A DNA stretch of 64,000 nucleotides from Natronococcus occultus SP4. Lineage in GTDB: Archaea > Halobacteriota > Halobacteria > Halobacteriales > Natrialbaceae. The number at the start of each line of letters is the position of its first letter. Positions within the stretch are counted from its first letter, which is position 1. Below the pieces are notes generated by a model that saw only the letters and a program-made list of their open reading frames with translations, was not told the DNA's origin and ran no database searches. The DNA lies in NCBI RefSeq assembly GCF_000328685.1, contig NC_019974.1, positions 859,001 through 923,000 of the forward strand. Direction: 5' to 3'. Shown here piece by piece: positions 1 through 6,964 of the stretch. Both the position numbers and the translations under genes were made by a program.

Positions 1-82
1 TCTCGTGGGCGATGCCCTCGACCATCGCGCGGCTCATCGTCAGTTCGCGCTCGACCGCCTGCCGTCGTTCCTCCTGGGCCAT
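1..82 (-). CDS. 2-oxoacid dehydrogenase E1 component, beta subunit (N-terminal fragment)
   Basis: Only the first 27 codons are inside the window; the gene continues past the left edge. The visible N-terminus (MAQEERRQAVERELTMSRAM, then a VEGI motif) resembles the start of transketolase-like E1 beta subunits of pyruvate, branched-chain or acetoin dehydrogenase complexes. Its ATG overlaps the TGA of the alpha subunit gene in an ATGA, so the two are translationally coupled and form one operon. The E1 alpha neighbour is the main support for the name. The substrate cannot be told from this fragment. Confidence 0.8.
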   Translation of the reverse strand, partial: MAQEERRQAVERELTMSRAMVEGIAHE

Positions 83-1122
83 CAGTCGTCACCCCCGGCG
101 AGTTCGTGGCTCGGCTCCTCGCTCGTCACGCCCGACGGCGGGTTGACGAAGACGTCCTCGTAGGCCGCGTCCGGATCGGGCTCGGGCTGCTCTTTCGCCC
201 ACTCGATGGCCTCGTCGACGCGCTCGCGGGCGTCCTCGCGGATCGTCTCGAGCTCGTCGTCCGGGACGTCCTCGTTCCGGAGCTCGTCGGCGAGCCGCTC
301 GATCGAGTCCCGCTGCTCGGCGGCCGCGACGTCCTCGTCCGGGCGGTAGCTCTCGGGGTCGCCCATGAAGTGGCCCATCCGCCGGTGGACCTGCACCTCG
401 AGTAGCGTCGGCCCGTTACCGGCTCGCGCCCGGCCGACGGCATCCCTCGCGGCGTCGTAGACCGCCGTCGCGTCGTCGTAGTCGACGCGGACGCCCGGCA
501 TGTCGAACCCGCCGGCACGCTGAGAGCCGTCGGCGACGTCGGTGACCCGTTCTTTGGGCATGCTGATCGCCCAGTCGTTGTCCTCGATGACGAAGACAAC
601 GGGCAGCTGCTGGACGGCCGCGAGGTTCAGGGACTCGAGGAAAGCGCCCTGGCTGATCGCCCCTTCACCGAGGTAGGCGACGGCCACGCTGTCCTCGTTG
701 CGCTTTTTCGCCGCGAGCCCCGCGCCGACCGCGGGCGGACAGCCCTGGGCGATGATGCCGCTGCAGGCAAAGCCCGCGTCGGGGTCGAACAGGTGCATGT
801 GACCCCCTTTCCCGCTGCTCAATCCGGTCTCCCGGCCGAATATCTCCGCGGTCATCCGTTTCAGATCGACACCCTTCGCGATCGCGACGTGGTGAGGACG
901 GTGGGGTGCCGTCACGGTGTCGTCGTCGCGCAGGTGTTGGCAGACGCCGACGGCGGCGGCCTCCTGGCCGGCCGCGAGATGTAACTCGCCGGGGATCGGC
1001 CCGGCCGAGATGTCGAACGCCGGCTGTTTTCCCTCGAGGTACTCCTCCTGGAGCCGTTCCTCGTAGTACCGTGCCGTCACCGCGTCCTCGAACATTTCAC
1101 GTAACTCGCTAACAGCCACCAT
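82..1122 (-). CDS. Thiamine-diphosphate-dependent 2-oxoacid dehydrogenase E1, alpha subunit
   Basis: This 346-residue protein is the alpha half of the E1 decarboxylase of a pyruvate, branched-chain or acetoin dehydrogenase complex, acting in the cytoplasm. The ThDP/Mg binding motif runs from GEG at residue 152 to the Asn of EDND at about residue 182, the usual GDG-x(~27)-NN spacing. GHMHL and a Gly/Ala-rich stretch precede it, as in the family. I chose the ATG at 1122 (MVAVSELREMF) because the open frame upstream has no family similarity and a TATA-like CTATATG lies about 35 nt before it. It overlaps E1 beta by 4 bp. The class I regulator at 1234 is divergent and could control the operon; that is inference. 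The true 2-oxoacid is unknown. Confidence 0.9.
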   Translation of the reverse strand: MVAVSELREMFEDAVTARYYEERLQEEYLEGKQPAFDISAGPIPGELHLAAGQEAAAVGVCQHLRDDDTVTAPHRPHHVAIAKGVDLKRMTAEIFGRETGLSSGKGGHMHLFDPDAGFACSGIIAQGCPPAVGAGLAAKKRNEDSVAVAYLGEGAISQGAFLESLNLAAVQQLPVVFVIEDNDWAISMPKERVTDVADGSQRAGGFDMPGVRVDYDDATAVYDAARDAVGRARAGNGPTLLEVQVHRRMGHFMGDPESYRPDEDVAAAEQRDSIERLADELRNEDVPDDELETIREDARERVDEAIEWAKEQPEPDPDAAYEDVFVNPPSGVTSEEPSHELAGGDD

Positions 1123-1204
1123 GATGTACGCTACCACTATCGAGGCGAATTGACATATAGGTAGCGTCCGTCGAGCCGCCGAAACCGCAGGAGACGGCAG
1201 ACAA

Positions 1205-1211
1205 CGTATAC
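1205..1211 (+). promoter_or_regulatory. TATA box of the regulator at 1234
   Basis: A CGTATAC element is centred about 26 nt before the ATG at 1234, the haloarchaeal spacing for a leaderless transcript. The spacing also supports that ATG as the true start. Inferred from sequence position only. Confidence 0.5.
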
Positions 1212-1233
1212 TCGGGCGCACGAATACGATCGC

Positions 1234-1890
1234 ATGAGCGTCATCGTCGAGTTCACCATTGCAACCGAGGAGTTCGTCTTCGGTTCGGCGCTCGAGACGG
1301 TCGAGCACATGGAGATCGAACTCGAGGCGATCGTCCCCGTCGGGGGGCAGGTCGTGCCGTACTTCTGGGCGACCGGGGAGGGGTTCGAGGCGTTCGAACA
1401 CCACGTCGGCTCGGACTCGGATATCGAGAGCATCAGCCAGATCGATCGGCTCGACGGCACCGCGCTGTACCGGGCAGTGTGGTCCAGCGGCGCCGACGGA
1501 CTCCTTCGAGGACTCGCCGAGACGGAAGCCGTCGTCCTCGAGGCGATGACGACGGAGGCGGGCTGGTACTTTAGAGTCCGGTTTCCGGGCAACAAGGAGG
1601 TAAAGCGCTTTTCGGAGTACTGCACCGAGCGGTCGATCTCGATTCGCGTCGGTCGGGTCCACCCGCTCGCAGAGGCCTCGCGGGCGGGGCGGCGCTTCGA
1701 GCTCACGCCCGGTCAGCACGAGGCGATCGTCCTCGCCGTCCGGCGCGGATACTTCGAGGTGCCGCGAGAAACCGATCTCAGCGCGATCGCCGACGAGCTG
1801 GGAATCTCCCAGCAGGCCGCCTCCGAGCGCGTCCGCCGTGGCGCCAACGCGGTGCTTCGGGCCGCCCTCCCGATCCCGCGGTCGGAGTGA
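1234..1890 (+). CDS. HTH_10 (bacterioopsin-activator type) transcriptional regulator
   Basis: A 218-residue regulator with an N-terminal alpha/beta sensor-like region (about residues 1-145) and a C-terminal HTH_10 domain (about 150-210). The HTH is recognised from the LTPGQHEAIVLAVRRGYFEVPRE segment, split here as LTPGQHEAI and GYFEVPRE, followed by IADELGISQQAASERVRRG. That layout is typical of haloarchaeal Bat-like regulators, which usually sense small molecules or redox state through the N-terminal part. It is divergent from the E1 alpha/beta operon across 111 bp, so control of that operon is plausible but unproven. The ligand is not identifiable. Confidence 0.85.
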   Translation: MSVIVEFTIATEEFVFGSALETVEHMEIELEAIVPVGGQVVPYFWATGEGFEAFEHHVGSDSDIESISQIDRLDGTALYRAVWSSGADGLLRGLAETEAVVLEAMTTEAGWYFRVRFPGNKEVKRFSEYCTERSISIRVGRVHPLAEASRAGRRFELTPGQHEAIVLAVRRGYFEVPRETDLSAIADELGISQQAASERVRRGANAVLRAALPIPRSE

Positions 1891-1975
1891 GCGACTCTCG
1901 ACCCGGTCCCGCTATAAACTGGTTGTCGTAACTACCCGACGTTGGAAATCGAACGACGCTCTTGTCCGAGTTGCG

Positions 1976-2323
1976 ATGGCTCCCAACCACGACGTCTCCG
2001 ACGCGGTCGACGGTCTCCACGACGTCTGCTCTCACCGGACTCGGCGACGGCTCCTCCGCGTGCTCCGGACGCGCTCCGAGACGACGCTCGAGGACGTCGC
2101 CGCGGAGCTCGCCGAGGGCGGGGACGACACACAGGCTCGAGAACGAGCCCGGATCGAAGTCGCGCTCTACCACTGTCACTTGCCGAAGATGGCGGACCGG
2201 GACGTGATCGAGTACGATTCCGAGAGCGGGAGGATTCGAACGACAGAGGCCACACGCGTCGCCTGGAGGCTGCTCCAAGCGCGAGAGGAAGCGATTCGTT
2301 CGAACCGCGACGACGACCGGTGA
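1976..2323 (+). CDS. Small winged-helix protein of the DUF7344 type
   Basis: A 115-residue protein with the arrangement of ArsR-like haloarchaeal regulators: a helical start (HDVCSHRTRRRLLRVLRT), then TTLEDVAAELAE as a recognition-type segment, then the hallmark ALYHCHLPKMADRDVIEYD and a basic/acidic tail. The YHxHLPK motif is shared with the protein at 41976, so the two are paralogues. I chose the ATG at 1976 over the upstream open frame because homologous-looking sequence begins there. It probably binds DNA; the target is unknown. It lies 85 bp downstream of the HTH_10 gene on the same strand. Confidence 0.75.
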   Translation: MAPNHDVSDAVDGLHDVCSHRTRRRLLRVLRTRSETTLEDVAAELAEGGDDTQARERARIEVALYHCHLPKMADRDVIEYDSESGRIRTTEATRVAWRLLQAREEAIRSNRDDDR

Positions 2324-2333
2324 TCGACCGGCG

Positions 2334-2543
2334 CTACCGGAGGCCGGCGATCACGAGGACGATCCCTAACAACGCCCCGACCACGACGAGCCCGACGCCC
2401 GTGGCGCCGATCATCTCGGCCGACGTCCAGCCGGTGATCTGCTCCTCGTAGAGCATCGCTCCCGCCGAGACGACCAGCGAGAGTCCCGCGCCGAAAATAG
2501 TCGTCGCCAGATCTACGCCGAACGGGTTTCCGATATCGACCAT
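2334..2543 (-). CDS. Small two-helix membrane protein, function unknown
   Basis: A 69-residue protein with two predicted membrane helices: about residues 12-31 (ATTIFGAGLSLVVSAGAML) and 46-68 (IGATGVGLVVVGALLGIVLVI). They are linked by an acidic loop containing YEEQITGW. No enzymatic motif is visible. It is convergent with the DUF7344 gene, with 10 bp between the stops. Codon use and acidic loops match its neighbours, so it is probably a real gene. Confidence 0.65.
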   Translation of the reverse strand: MVDIGNPFGVDLATTIFGAGLSLVVSAGAMLYEEQITGWTSAEMIGATGVGLVVVGALLGIVLVIAGLR

Positions 2544-2656
2544 ACCGACGGTGGACTGTCGGCGCGGATACGGTTCGGGCCGTCTCTCGCAGACGCTATT
2601 TATATCCTGTTGAGCGATCTTTCAGCGCGGACGAACGAGACCGTCGACGGGTCGCG

Positions 2657-2899
2657 TCAGGGTTCGTCCTCGTCGTCGCGCTCGTCGGGGCCGCCGCCAG
2701 TCTCGTTTTCCTCGTCGATCGGGCCACCGCCCCCGCCGTTGGAATCGTTCGCTTCGTCCGGGTGGTCGGGCTGTTCGTCGTCGCCGTTGCCGTCGTCGTC
2801 GCCACAGCCGGCCAGCGCGGCCAGCGAGCCGACGGCGGCCAGGCCGGTGAGTCGCATCGCGTCTCTGCGTTCGAGGGTCGACTGTGAGTCCTCGGTCAT
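2657..2899 (-). CDS. Short acidic lipoprotein
   Basis: An 80-residue exported protein. The N-terminus has a twin-arginine style ERRDAMRLTG, a hydrophobic core and a lipobox LAALAGC with the Cys at about residue 31, the usual form of Tat-exported haloarchaeal lipoproteins. The mature part is about 50 residues, almost all Asp, Glu, Gly, Asn and Pro, with no folded domain visible. The start at 2899 gives a normal-length signal; the longer upstream frame adds sequence unlike a signal peptide. Divergent from tyrA. Function unknown. Confidence 0.7.
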   Translation of the reverse strand: MTEDSQSTLERRDAMRLTGLAAVGSLAALAGCGDDDGNGDDEQPDHPDEANDSNGGGGGPIDEENETGGGPDERDDEDEP

Positions 2900-2989
2900 C
2901 GGATACGTCGAGGTTCTCGACTCGTGGGGATAGCCCTCCTGCTTGCGGGATCGAACGCCTTTTGCGACGGGGTCGGGTATATTTCCCCG

Positions 2990-3742
2990 ATGGACGTACT
3001 GATCGTCGGTGCGGGCGCCATGGGAACGTGGTTCGGCGACGCCGTCGACGCCGAGGTCGCCTTCGCCGACGTCGATCCCGCAGCCGCGACCGCGGCCGCG
3101 AACACCGTCGGGGGTGAGGCCGTCCCCCTCGAGGACGACACGACCTACGACGTCGTCTGTATCGCGGTGCCGCTCTCGCACGCCGACGGGGCGATCGCCG
3201 ACCACGCCCCGCGGGCCGACGCGGCGATCGTCGACGTCTCGGGGGCGATGGTCGACCCGCTCGCGGCGATGGCCCGCCACGCCCCCGACCGCGAGCGCGC
3301 GAGCCTCCACCCGCTGTTTGCTCCCGAGCGGGCGCCCGGCTCGATCGCCGTCGTCCGCGAGGACGCGGGGCCGACGATCGAGACGCTGCTCGCGGCCCTC
3401 AAGGACCGGGGCAACGAGCTCGTCGAGACGACCCCGCAGGAACACGACGAGGCGATGAAGACGGTCCAGTCGGCGACCCACGCCGCCGTCCTGGCGTTCG
3501 CGCTGTCGGCCGAGGACGTTCCCGAGGGGTTCGAGACGCCGGTCTACGAGGAACTGCGCGCGCTCGCACGGCAGGTGACCGCGGGGACGCCGCGGGTCTA
3601 CGCCGACATCCAGGAGGCGTTCGACGGCGCCGAGGCCGTCGCCGACGCCGCCCGGGCGCTCGCGGAGGCCGATCACGACGAGTTCGAGACGCTGTACGCC
3701 GAGGCCGCACGCAAGCTACGCGAGGAGGCTGATCAGGAATGA
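2990..3742 (+). CDS. tyrA: Prephenate dehydrogenase
   Basis: A 250-residue cytoplasmic enzyme that converts prephenate to 4-hydroxyphenylpyruvate with NAD(P), in tyrosine synthesis. It begins with a Rossmann GAGAMG dinucleotide motif at residues 7-12. It then shows the family signature of a Ser/Asp-containing VDVSGAM loop, SLHPLFAP with the catalytic-type His, and a helical dimer domain after about residue 150. The start at 2990 gives MDVLIVGAGAMG, with a ggtatat TATA-like element about 15 nt upstream. Its stop overlaps the next gene in an ATGA, so the two are co-translated. The other aromatic pathway genes here, aroC and aroA, lie elsewhere. Confidence 0.9.
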   Translation: MDVLIVGAGAMGTWFGDAVDAEVAFADVDPAAATAAANTVGGEAVPLEDDTTYDVVCIAVPLSHADGAIADHAPRADAAIVDVSGAMVDPLAAMARHAPDRERASLHPLFAPERAPGSIAVVREDAGPTIETLLAALKDRGNELVETTPQEHDEAMKTVQSATHAAVLAFALSAEDVPEGFETPVYEELRALARQVTAGTPRVYADIQEAFDGAEAVADAARALAEADHDEFETLYAEAARKLREEADQE

Positions 3743-5208
3743 CCGACCAACGCGAGGCGATCCGTTCGAACGCGAAGTACCTGCGAAACGTCCGCCCGAT
3801 CGACCCCGAGGAGATCTGTGACTACGTCGAGGGCAACCCCCACCCGGCGGTCGTCCGCCAACACCTCCGGGAGGAGGCCGTCTCGCTGGGCCTGCTCGAG
3901 CGCGAGGACGGCACCTTCGTCCCCGTCGACGACGAGCCCGTGAGCCCACGCCGGGGGCCGGTCGAACGCTTCCCCGCCCGCTACGAGGAACGACTGGAGG
4001 ACCTGCTCGTCGACCGGTACGGCGTCGACTGGCACCGCGACGCAACGGGCCAGCTGCTTCGGTCGACGATCCGTCGGTTCAAATCCCGCTACCTCGAGGG
4101 CCGTCCCGTCGAGTACGACGACGACGTCGCGGCGGGGTACGCGATCTATCACCTCCCGGGCTACTACGCCGCAATCCAGTACGCGCTCGACGACCTGGCC
4201 GAGCGGAGCCTGCTGGACCGGGAGCTGCGCGTCCTCGATATCGGCGCCGGGGTCGGCGGCCCCGCGCTCGGGCTCTGTGACTACCTCCCCGACGACGTCG
4301 TCGTCGACTACCACGCGATCGAACCCAGCGCAGCCGCCGACGTCCTCGAGGGGTTGCTCGCGGAAACGGGTCGGAACGTCCACGCGACGATCCACCGCGA
4401 CCCCGTCGAGGACGTCGACCTCGGCGCGCTCGGCGGCGACGACGGGTTCGACCTCGTCCTCGCCTGCAACGTACTGAGCGAGGTCGCCGATCCCGAGGCG
4501 GTCGCCCGCTCGGCGCTTTCGGCGCTGACGCCCGACGGGACCTTCCTGGCGATGGCGCCTGCGGACAAGAACACGAGCGTCGAGCTCCGGGCGCTCGAAC
4601 GGGAGCTCGAGGGGACGACCGTTCCCGGGGCGGCCGGCGAGAGCGAGGACTCGGACCGGGAGGTCACCGTCTACGGCCCGACAGTCCGGCTCTGGCCCGG
4701 GGCGACGCCGACCGACCGCGGCTGGTCGTTCGACGTCCGGCCCGATCTGGCGGTGCCGTCGTTCCAGCGCCGACTCGACGAGGCGACGCCGGCGGACGAC
4801 GACGACCACGCCCCCGGCGAGTTCGTCAACGTCGACGTCCAGTTCTCCTACTCGCAGCTGCGCCTCGACGGACGGCGCCGCGTCGAGATCGCCCTCGAGA
4901 CCAGCGACTGGGCGAAGCTGGCCGAGACCGAGCGCCACGTCACCAACCGGATCGATCTGGCCGCGGCGAAGCTCAGCCGCTCGCTGTCGGACGCGGGCGC
5001 GAACCCCCTGTTCAAGATCAGCGACGGCAGCGAGGACGTCGATCACTACGCCGTGCTCACCCGGGAGAGCGCGCTCAACCGTGCGCTGCTCGAGGCCGAC
5101 TACGGCGAGGTGCTCACGTTCGAGGGCGTCCTCGCGCTGTGGAACGACGACGAGGAGGCGTACAACCTGGTCGTCGACGAGGAGACGGTCGTCGATCGGA
5201 TCGGATAA
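3739..5208 (+). CDS. Rsm22-like SAM-dependent methyltransferase
   Basis: A 489-residue protein. After an N-terminal helical region, a class I methyltransferase core begins at about residue 165 with VLDIGAGVGGPAL, followed by an acidic strand end and a CNVLSEV segment typical of the Rsm22 family of ribosomal small subunit rRNA methyltransferases. A C-terminal part after about residue 365 (EFVNVDVQFSYSQLR) may be an RNA-contacting domain. The Rsm22 name is from family resemblance; the rRNA target is not shown. The start overlaps tyrA by 4 bp, so it is translated with it, although no shared pathway is obvious. Confidence 0.75.
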   Translation: MTDQREAIRSNAKYLRNVRPIDPEEICDYVEGNPHPAVVRQHLREEAVSLGLLEREDGTFVPVDDEPVSPRRGPVERFPARYEERLEDLLVDRYGVDWHRDATGQLLRSTIRRFKSRYLEGRPVEYDDDVAAGYAIYHLPGYYAAIQYALDDLAERSLLDRELRVLDIGAGVGGPALGLCDYLPDDVVVDYHAIEPSAAADVLEGLLAETGRNVHATIHRDPVEDVDLGALGGDDGFDLVLACNVLSEVADPEAVARSALSALTPDGTFLAMAPADKNTSVELRALERELEGTTVPGAAGESEDSDREVTVYGPTVRLWPGATPTDRGWSFDVRPDLAVPSFQRRLDEATPADDDDHAPGEFVNVDVQFSYSQLRLDGRRRVEIALETSDWAKLAETERHVTNRIDLAAAKLSRSLSDAGANPLFKISDGSEDVDHYAVLTRESALNRALLEADYGEVLTFEGVLALWNDDEEAYNLVVDEETVVDRIG

Positions 5209-5257
5209 CGGTGCTCGTTCCGGAGCGCTTTTCGCGACCCCGTTCGAGGACGCCGAC

Positions 5258-6064
5258 ATGAGCGAGCCTCTCGAGATCCTGTTGACCAACGACGACGGGA
5301 TCGACAGCACGGGGATTCGGGCGCTGCACGACGCCCTCGCCGAGCACGCAAACGTCACCGTCGTCGCGCCCGCGAACGACCAGAGCGCCTGCGGGCGATC
5401 GATCTCCCACGCGGTCGACGTCCGGGAGCACGAGCTCGGCTACGCCGTCGAGGGGACGCCCGCCGACTGCGTCGTCGCGGGACTCGCGGAGCTGGGTCCC
5501 GACCCCGACCTCGTCGTCGCGGGCTGTAACGAGGGGGCCAACCTCGGCGAGTACGTCCTCGGGCGATCGGGGACGATCAGCGCGGCCGTCGAGGCCGCCT
5601 TCTTCGACGTGCCGGCGATCGCAACCTCGCTGTACGTTCCGCTCGGGGACATCACGTTCGACGAGATCGACCTCGAGCCCGCCGACTTCGCCGAGGCCAC
5701 CCGCGTTACCTCCTACCTCGCCGAACACGCCCTCGACGCGGGCGTGTTCGACCACGCGGCGTACCTGAACGTCAACGTCCCGCTTCCGGACACGGACCCG
5801 GCCCCGGTCGAGATCACCAGACCCTCGAAGCGCTACGAGATGGACGCCGAGCGAAACGGCGACGCCGTCCACCTCACCGACCGGATCTGGGAGTCGATGG
5901 ATCCCGAGACAATCCCCGATCCGGAAGGGACCGATCGGCGTGCCGTCGCCGAGGGGCGGATCAGCGTCTCGCCGCTGACGGCGCCTCACTCGACGAACCA
6001 CCACGAAATTCTCGAGGCACTGGCCGAGACCTACCTCGAGACGGTCGCAACAGCCGACGACTGA
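5258..6064 (+). CDS. surE: 5'/3'-nucleotidase SurE
   Basis: A 268-residue metal-dependent phosphatase that hydrolyses nucleoside monophosphates. The diagnostic LLTNDDGID motif is at residues 8-16 (Asp12-Asp13 metal ligands), followed by APANDQSACGRS and SGCNEGANLG-like ligand loops (here AGCNEGANLGEYV), in family order and at family length. I chose the ATG at 5258 because MSEPLEILLTNDDG is the usual N-terminus; the longer upstream frame overlaps the preceding gene. It lies 49 bp after the Rsm22-like gene on the same strand and could be co-transcribed. Confidence 0.93.
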   Translation: MSEPLEILLTNDDGIDSTGIRALHDALAEHANVTVVAPANDQSACGRSISHAVDVREHELGYAVEGTPADCVVAGLAELGPDPDLVVAGCNEGANLGEYVLGRSGTISAAVEAAFFDVPAIATSLYVPLGDITFDEIDLEPADFAEATRVTSYLAEHALDAGVFDHAAYLNVNVPLPDTDPAPVEITRPSKRYEMDAERNGDAVHLTDRIWESMDPETIPDPEGTDRRAVAEGRISVSPLTAPHSTNHHEILEALAETYLETVATADD

Positions 6065-6390
6065 TACGGTTTGCTGTCCGTCAGTTCCGGCGCGACCGCG
6101 ACTCGAACGGCGGTTGCGCCGGGAGATCGTTACAGTAATCCGTCTGACTCCCGCCTCGTCGATCGAGTCAACGAATCAAGGGACGGCAGGACGTTCGATC
6201 GCAGCGACTACGGGGATAGCGCGATCGACCGGGTAGAACCGGCTTGCGCTTCGCAAGGACGGTGCTATTCTACCGGGATCGCATGAGCACGAATCGAACC
6301 CGACAGCAGACCAAGTATATAACGGACCGGACACAACTACACGGTAGACCAACGGTCAGGCAGCGCTGCTCTCAGCGGAGGAAATCAAAG
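6065..6390. other. Intergenic region with nested inverted repeats
   Basis: No convincing gene in 326 bp. It holds a perfect hairpin CTTGCG-CTT-CGCAAG at 6243-6257 nested inside GGTAGAA (6232-6238) and TTCTACC (6268-6274). A TATA box at 6314 follows, with a strong Shine-Dalgarno GGAGG at about 6377 before the next ATG. The hairpins could be the surE transcript end, an operator or a small structured RNA. I cannot choose between these. Confidence 0.4.
6314..6323 (+). promoter_or_regulatory. TATA box of the gene at 6391
   Basis: AGTATATAAC is a strong archaeal TATA match. The expected transcription start would be near 6343, leaving a leader of about 45-50 nt with a GGAGG ribosome binding site at 6377-6381. 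This makes the gene one of the few here with an SD-led start. Confidence 0.55.
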
Positions 6391-6786
6391 ATGGGATTTA
6401 ATACGCTCTGGACACGACTCTCGTCGCTCTGGTCGACAGAACCGACCGACGACGACGAAACCGATTCCGAAACCGAATCGGTGACAGAATCGACCGCGGA
6501 ACAAGAAAACGAGACGTTGAGCTACGCCGAACAGATCGAGTACGGGACCGACGACCGACAGCTGGCCGACGACGACAAGGTGCTCCGACTGCTCGTCAAA
6601 CGCGGCGGGCGCGTCGACGAGTCGGCCGTCCTCGAGGAAACCGGCTGGTCGGAACAGCACCTGCGCGAGGTCGTCGACCGGATGGAAGACGAGGATCAGG
6701 TCAGCGCGATCACGGTCGGTCAAAAGCGAGTGATCTGTCGGCGCGGGTTCGAGCCGAAGGGGTACCGTTCTCACCTCAACGAGTAA
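6391..6786 (+). CDS. Winged-helix domain protein with acidic linker
   Basis: A 131-residue protein. The first 50 residues are a short hydrophobic/Trp-containing start (MGFNTLWTRLSSLW) and a low-complexity Asp/Glu/Thr linker. Residues about 60-125 form a winged helix-turn-helix (DDKVLRLLVKRGGRVDESA, then TGWSEQHLREVVDRMED), ending in a cationic VGQKRVICRRGF wing. A preceding GGAGG, 10 nt from the ATG, decides the start; the longer upstream frame is Arg-rich and unlike the family. It is probably a DNA-binding regulator; the target is unknown. The Trp-rich start could contact the membrane, which is speculative. Confidence 0.7.
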   Translation: MGFNTLWTRLSSLWSTEPTDDDETDSETESVTESTAEQENETLSYAEQIEYGTDDRQLADDDKVLRLLVKRGGRVDESAVLEETGWSEQHLREVVDRMEDEDQVSAITVGQKRVICRRGFEPKGYRSHLNE

Positions 6787-6964
6787 CTGTCGTTCGACGC
6801 GACTGTCCGCTCTCACGCTCGCGTTCGAGCGTGTCATCCGTCCTCGAACCGACGACGTCCCGTCACGGGGTTTTCTCCACGACAGTTCCCGTAACCGATA
6901 CCCGTTACGCTAACACGGCAACACCTAACACGGGTCGGCACGAATGCACTAGTCGAACGTTACA

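Noticed and set aside
2657-3676. 339-residue minus-strand frame over tyrA
   Set aside because: Only its last 80 codons, from 2899, are the lipoprotein. The part over tyrA is an antisense shadow.
6071-6286. 71-residue plus-strand frame after surE
   Set aside because: No start context, no family resemblance, and it overlaps the nested hairpin. Codon use is unlike real genes here.
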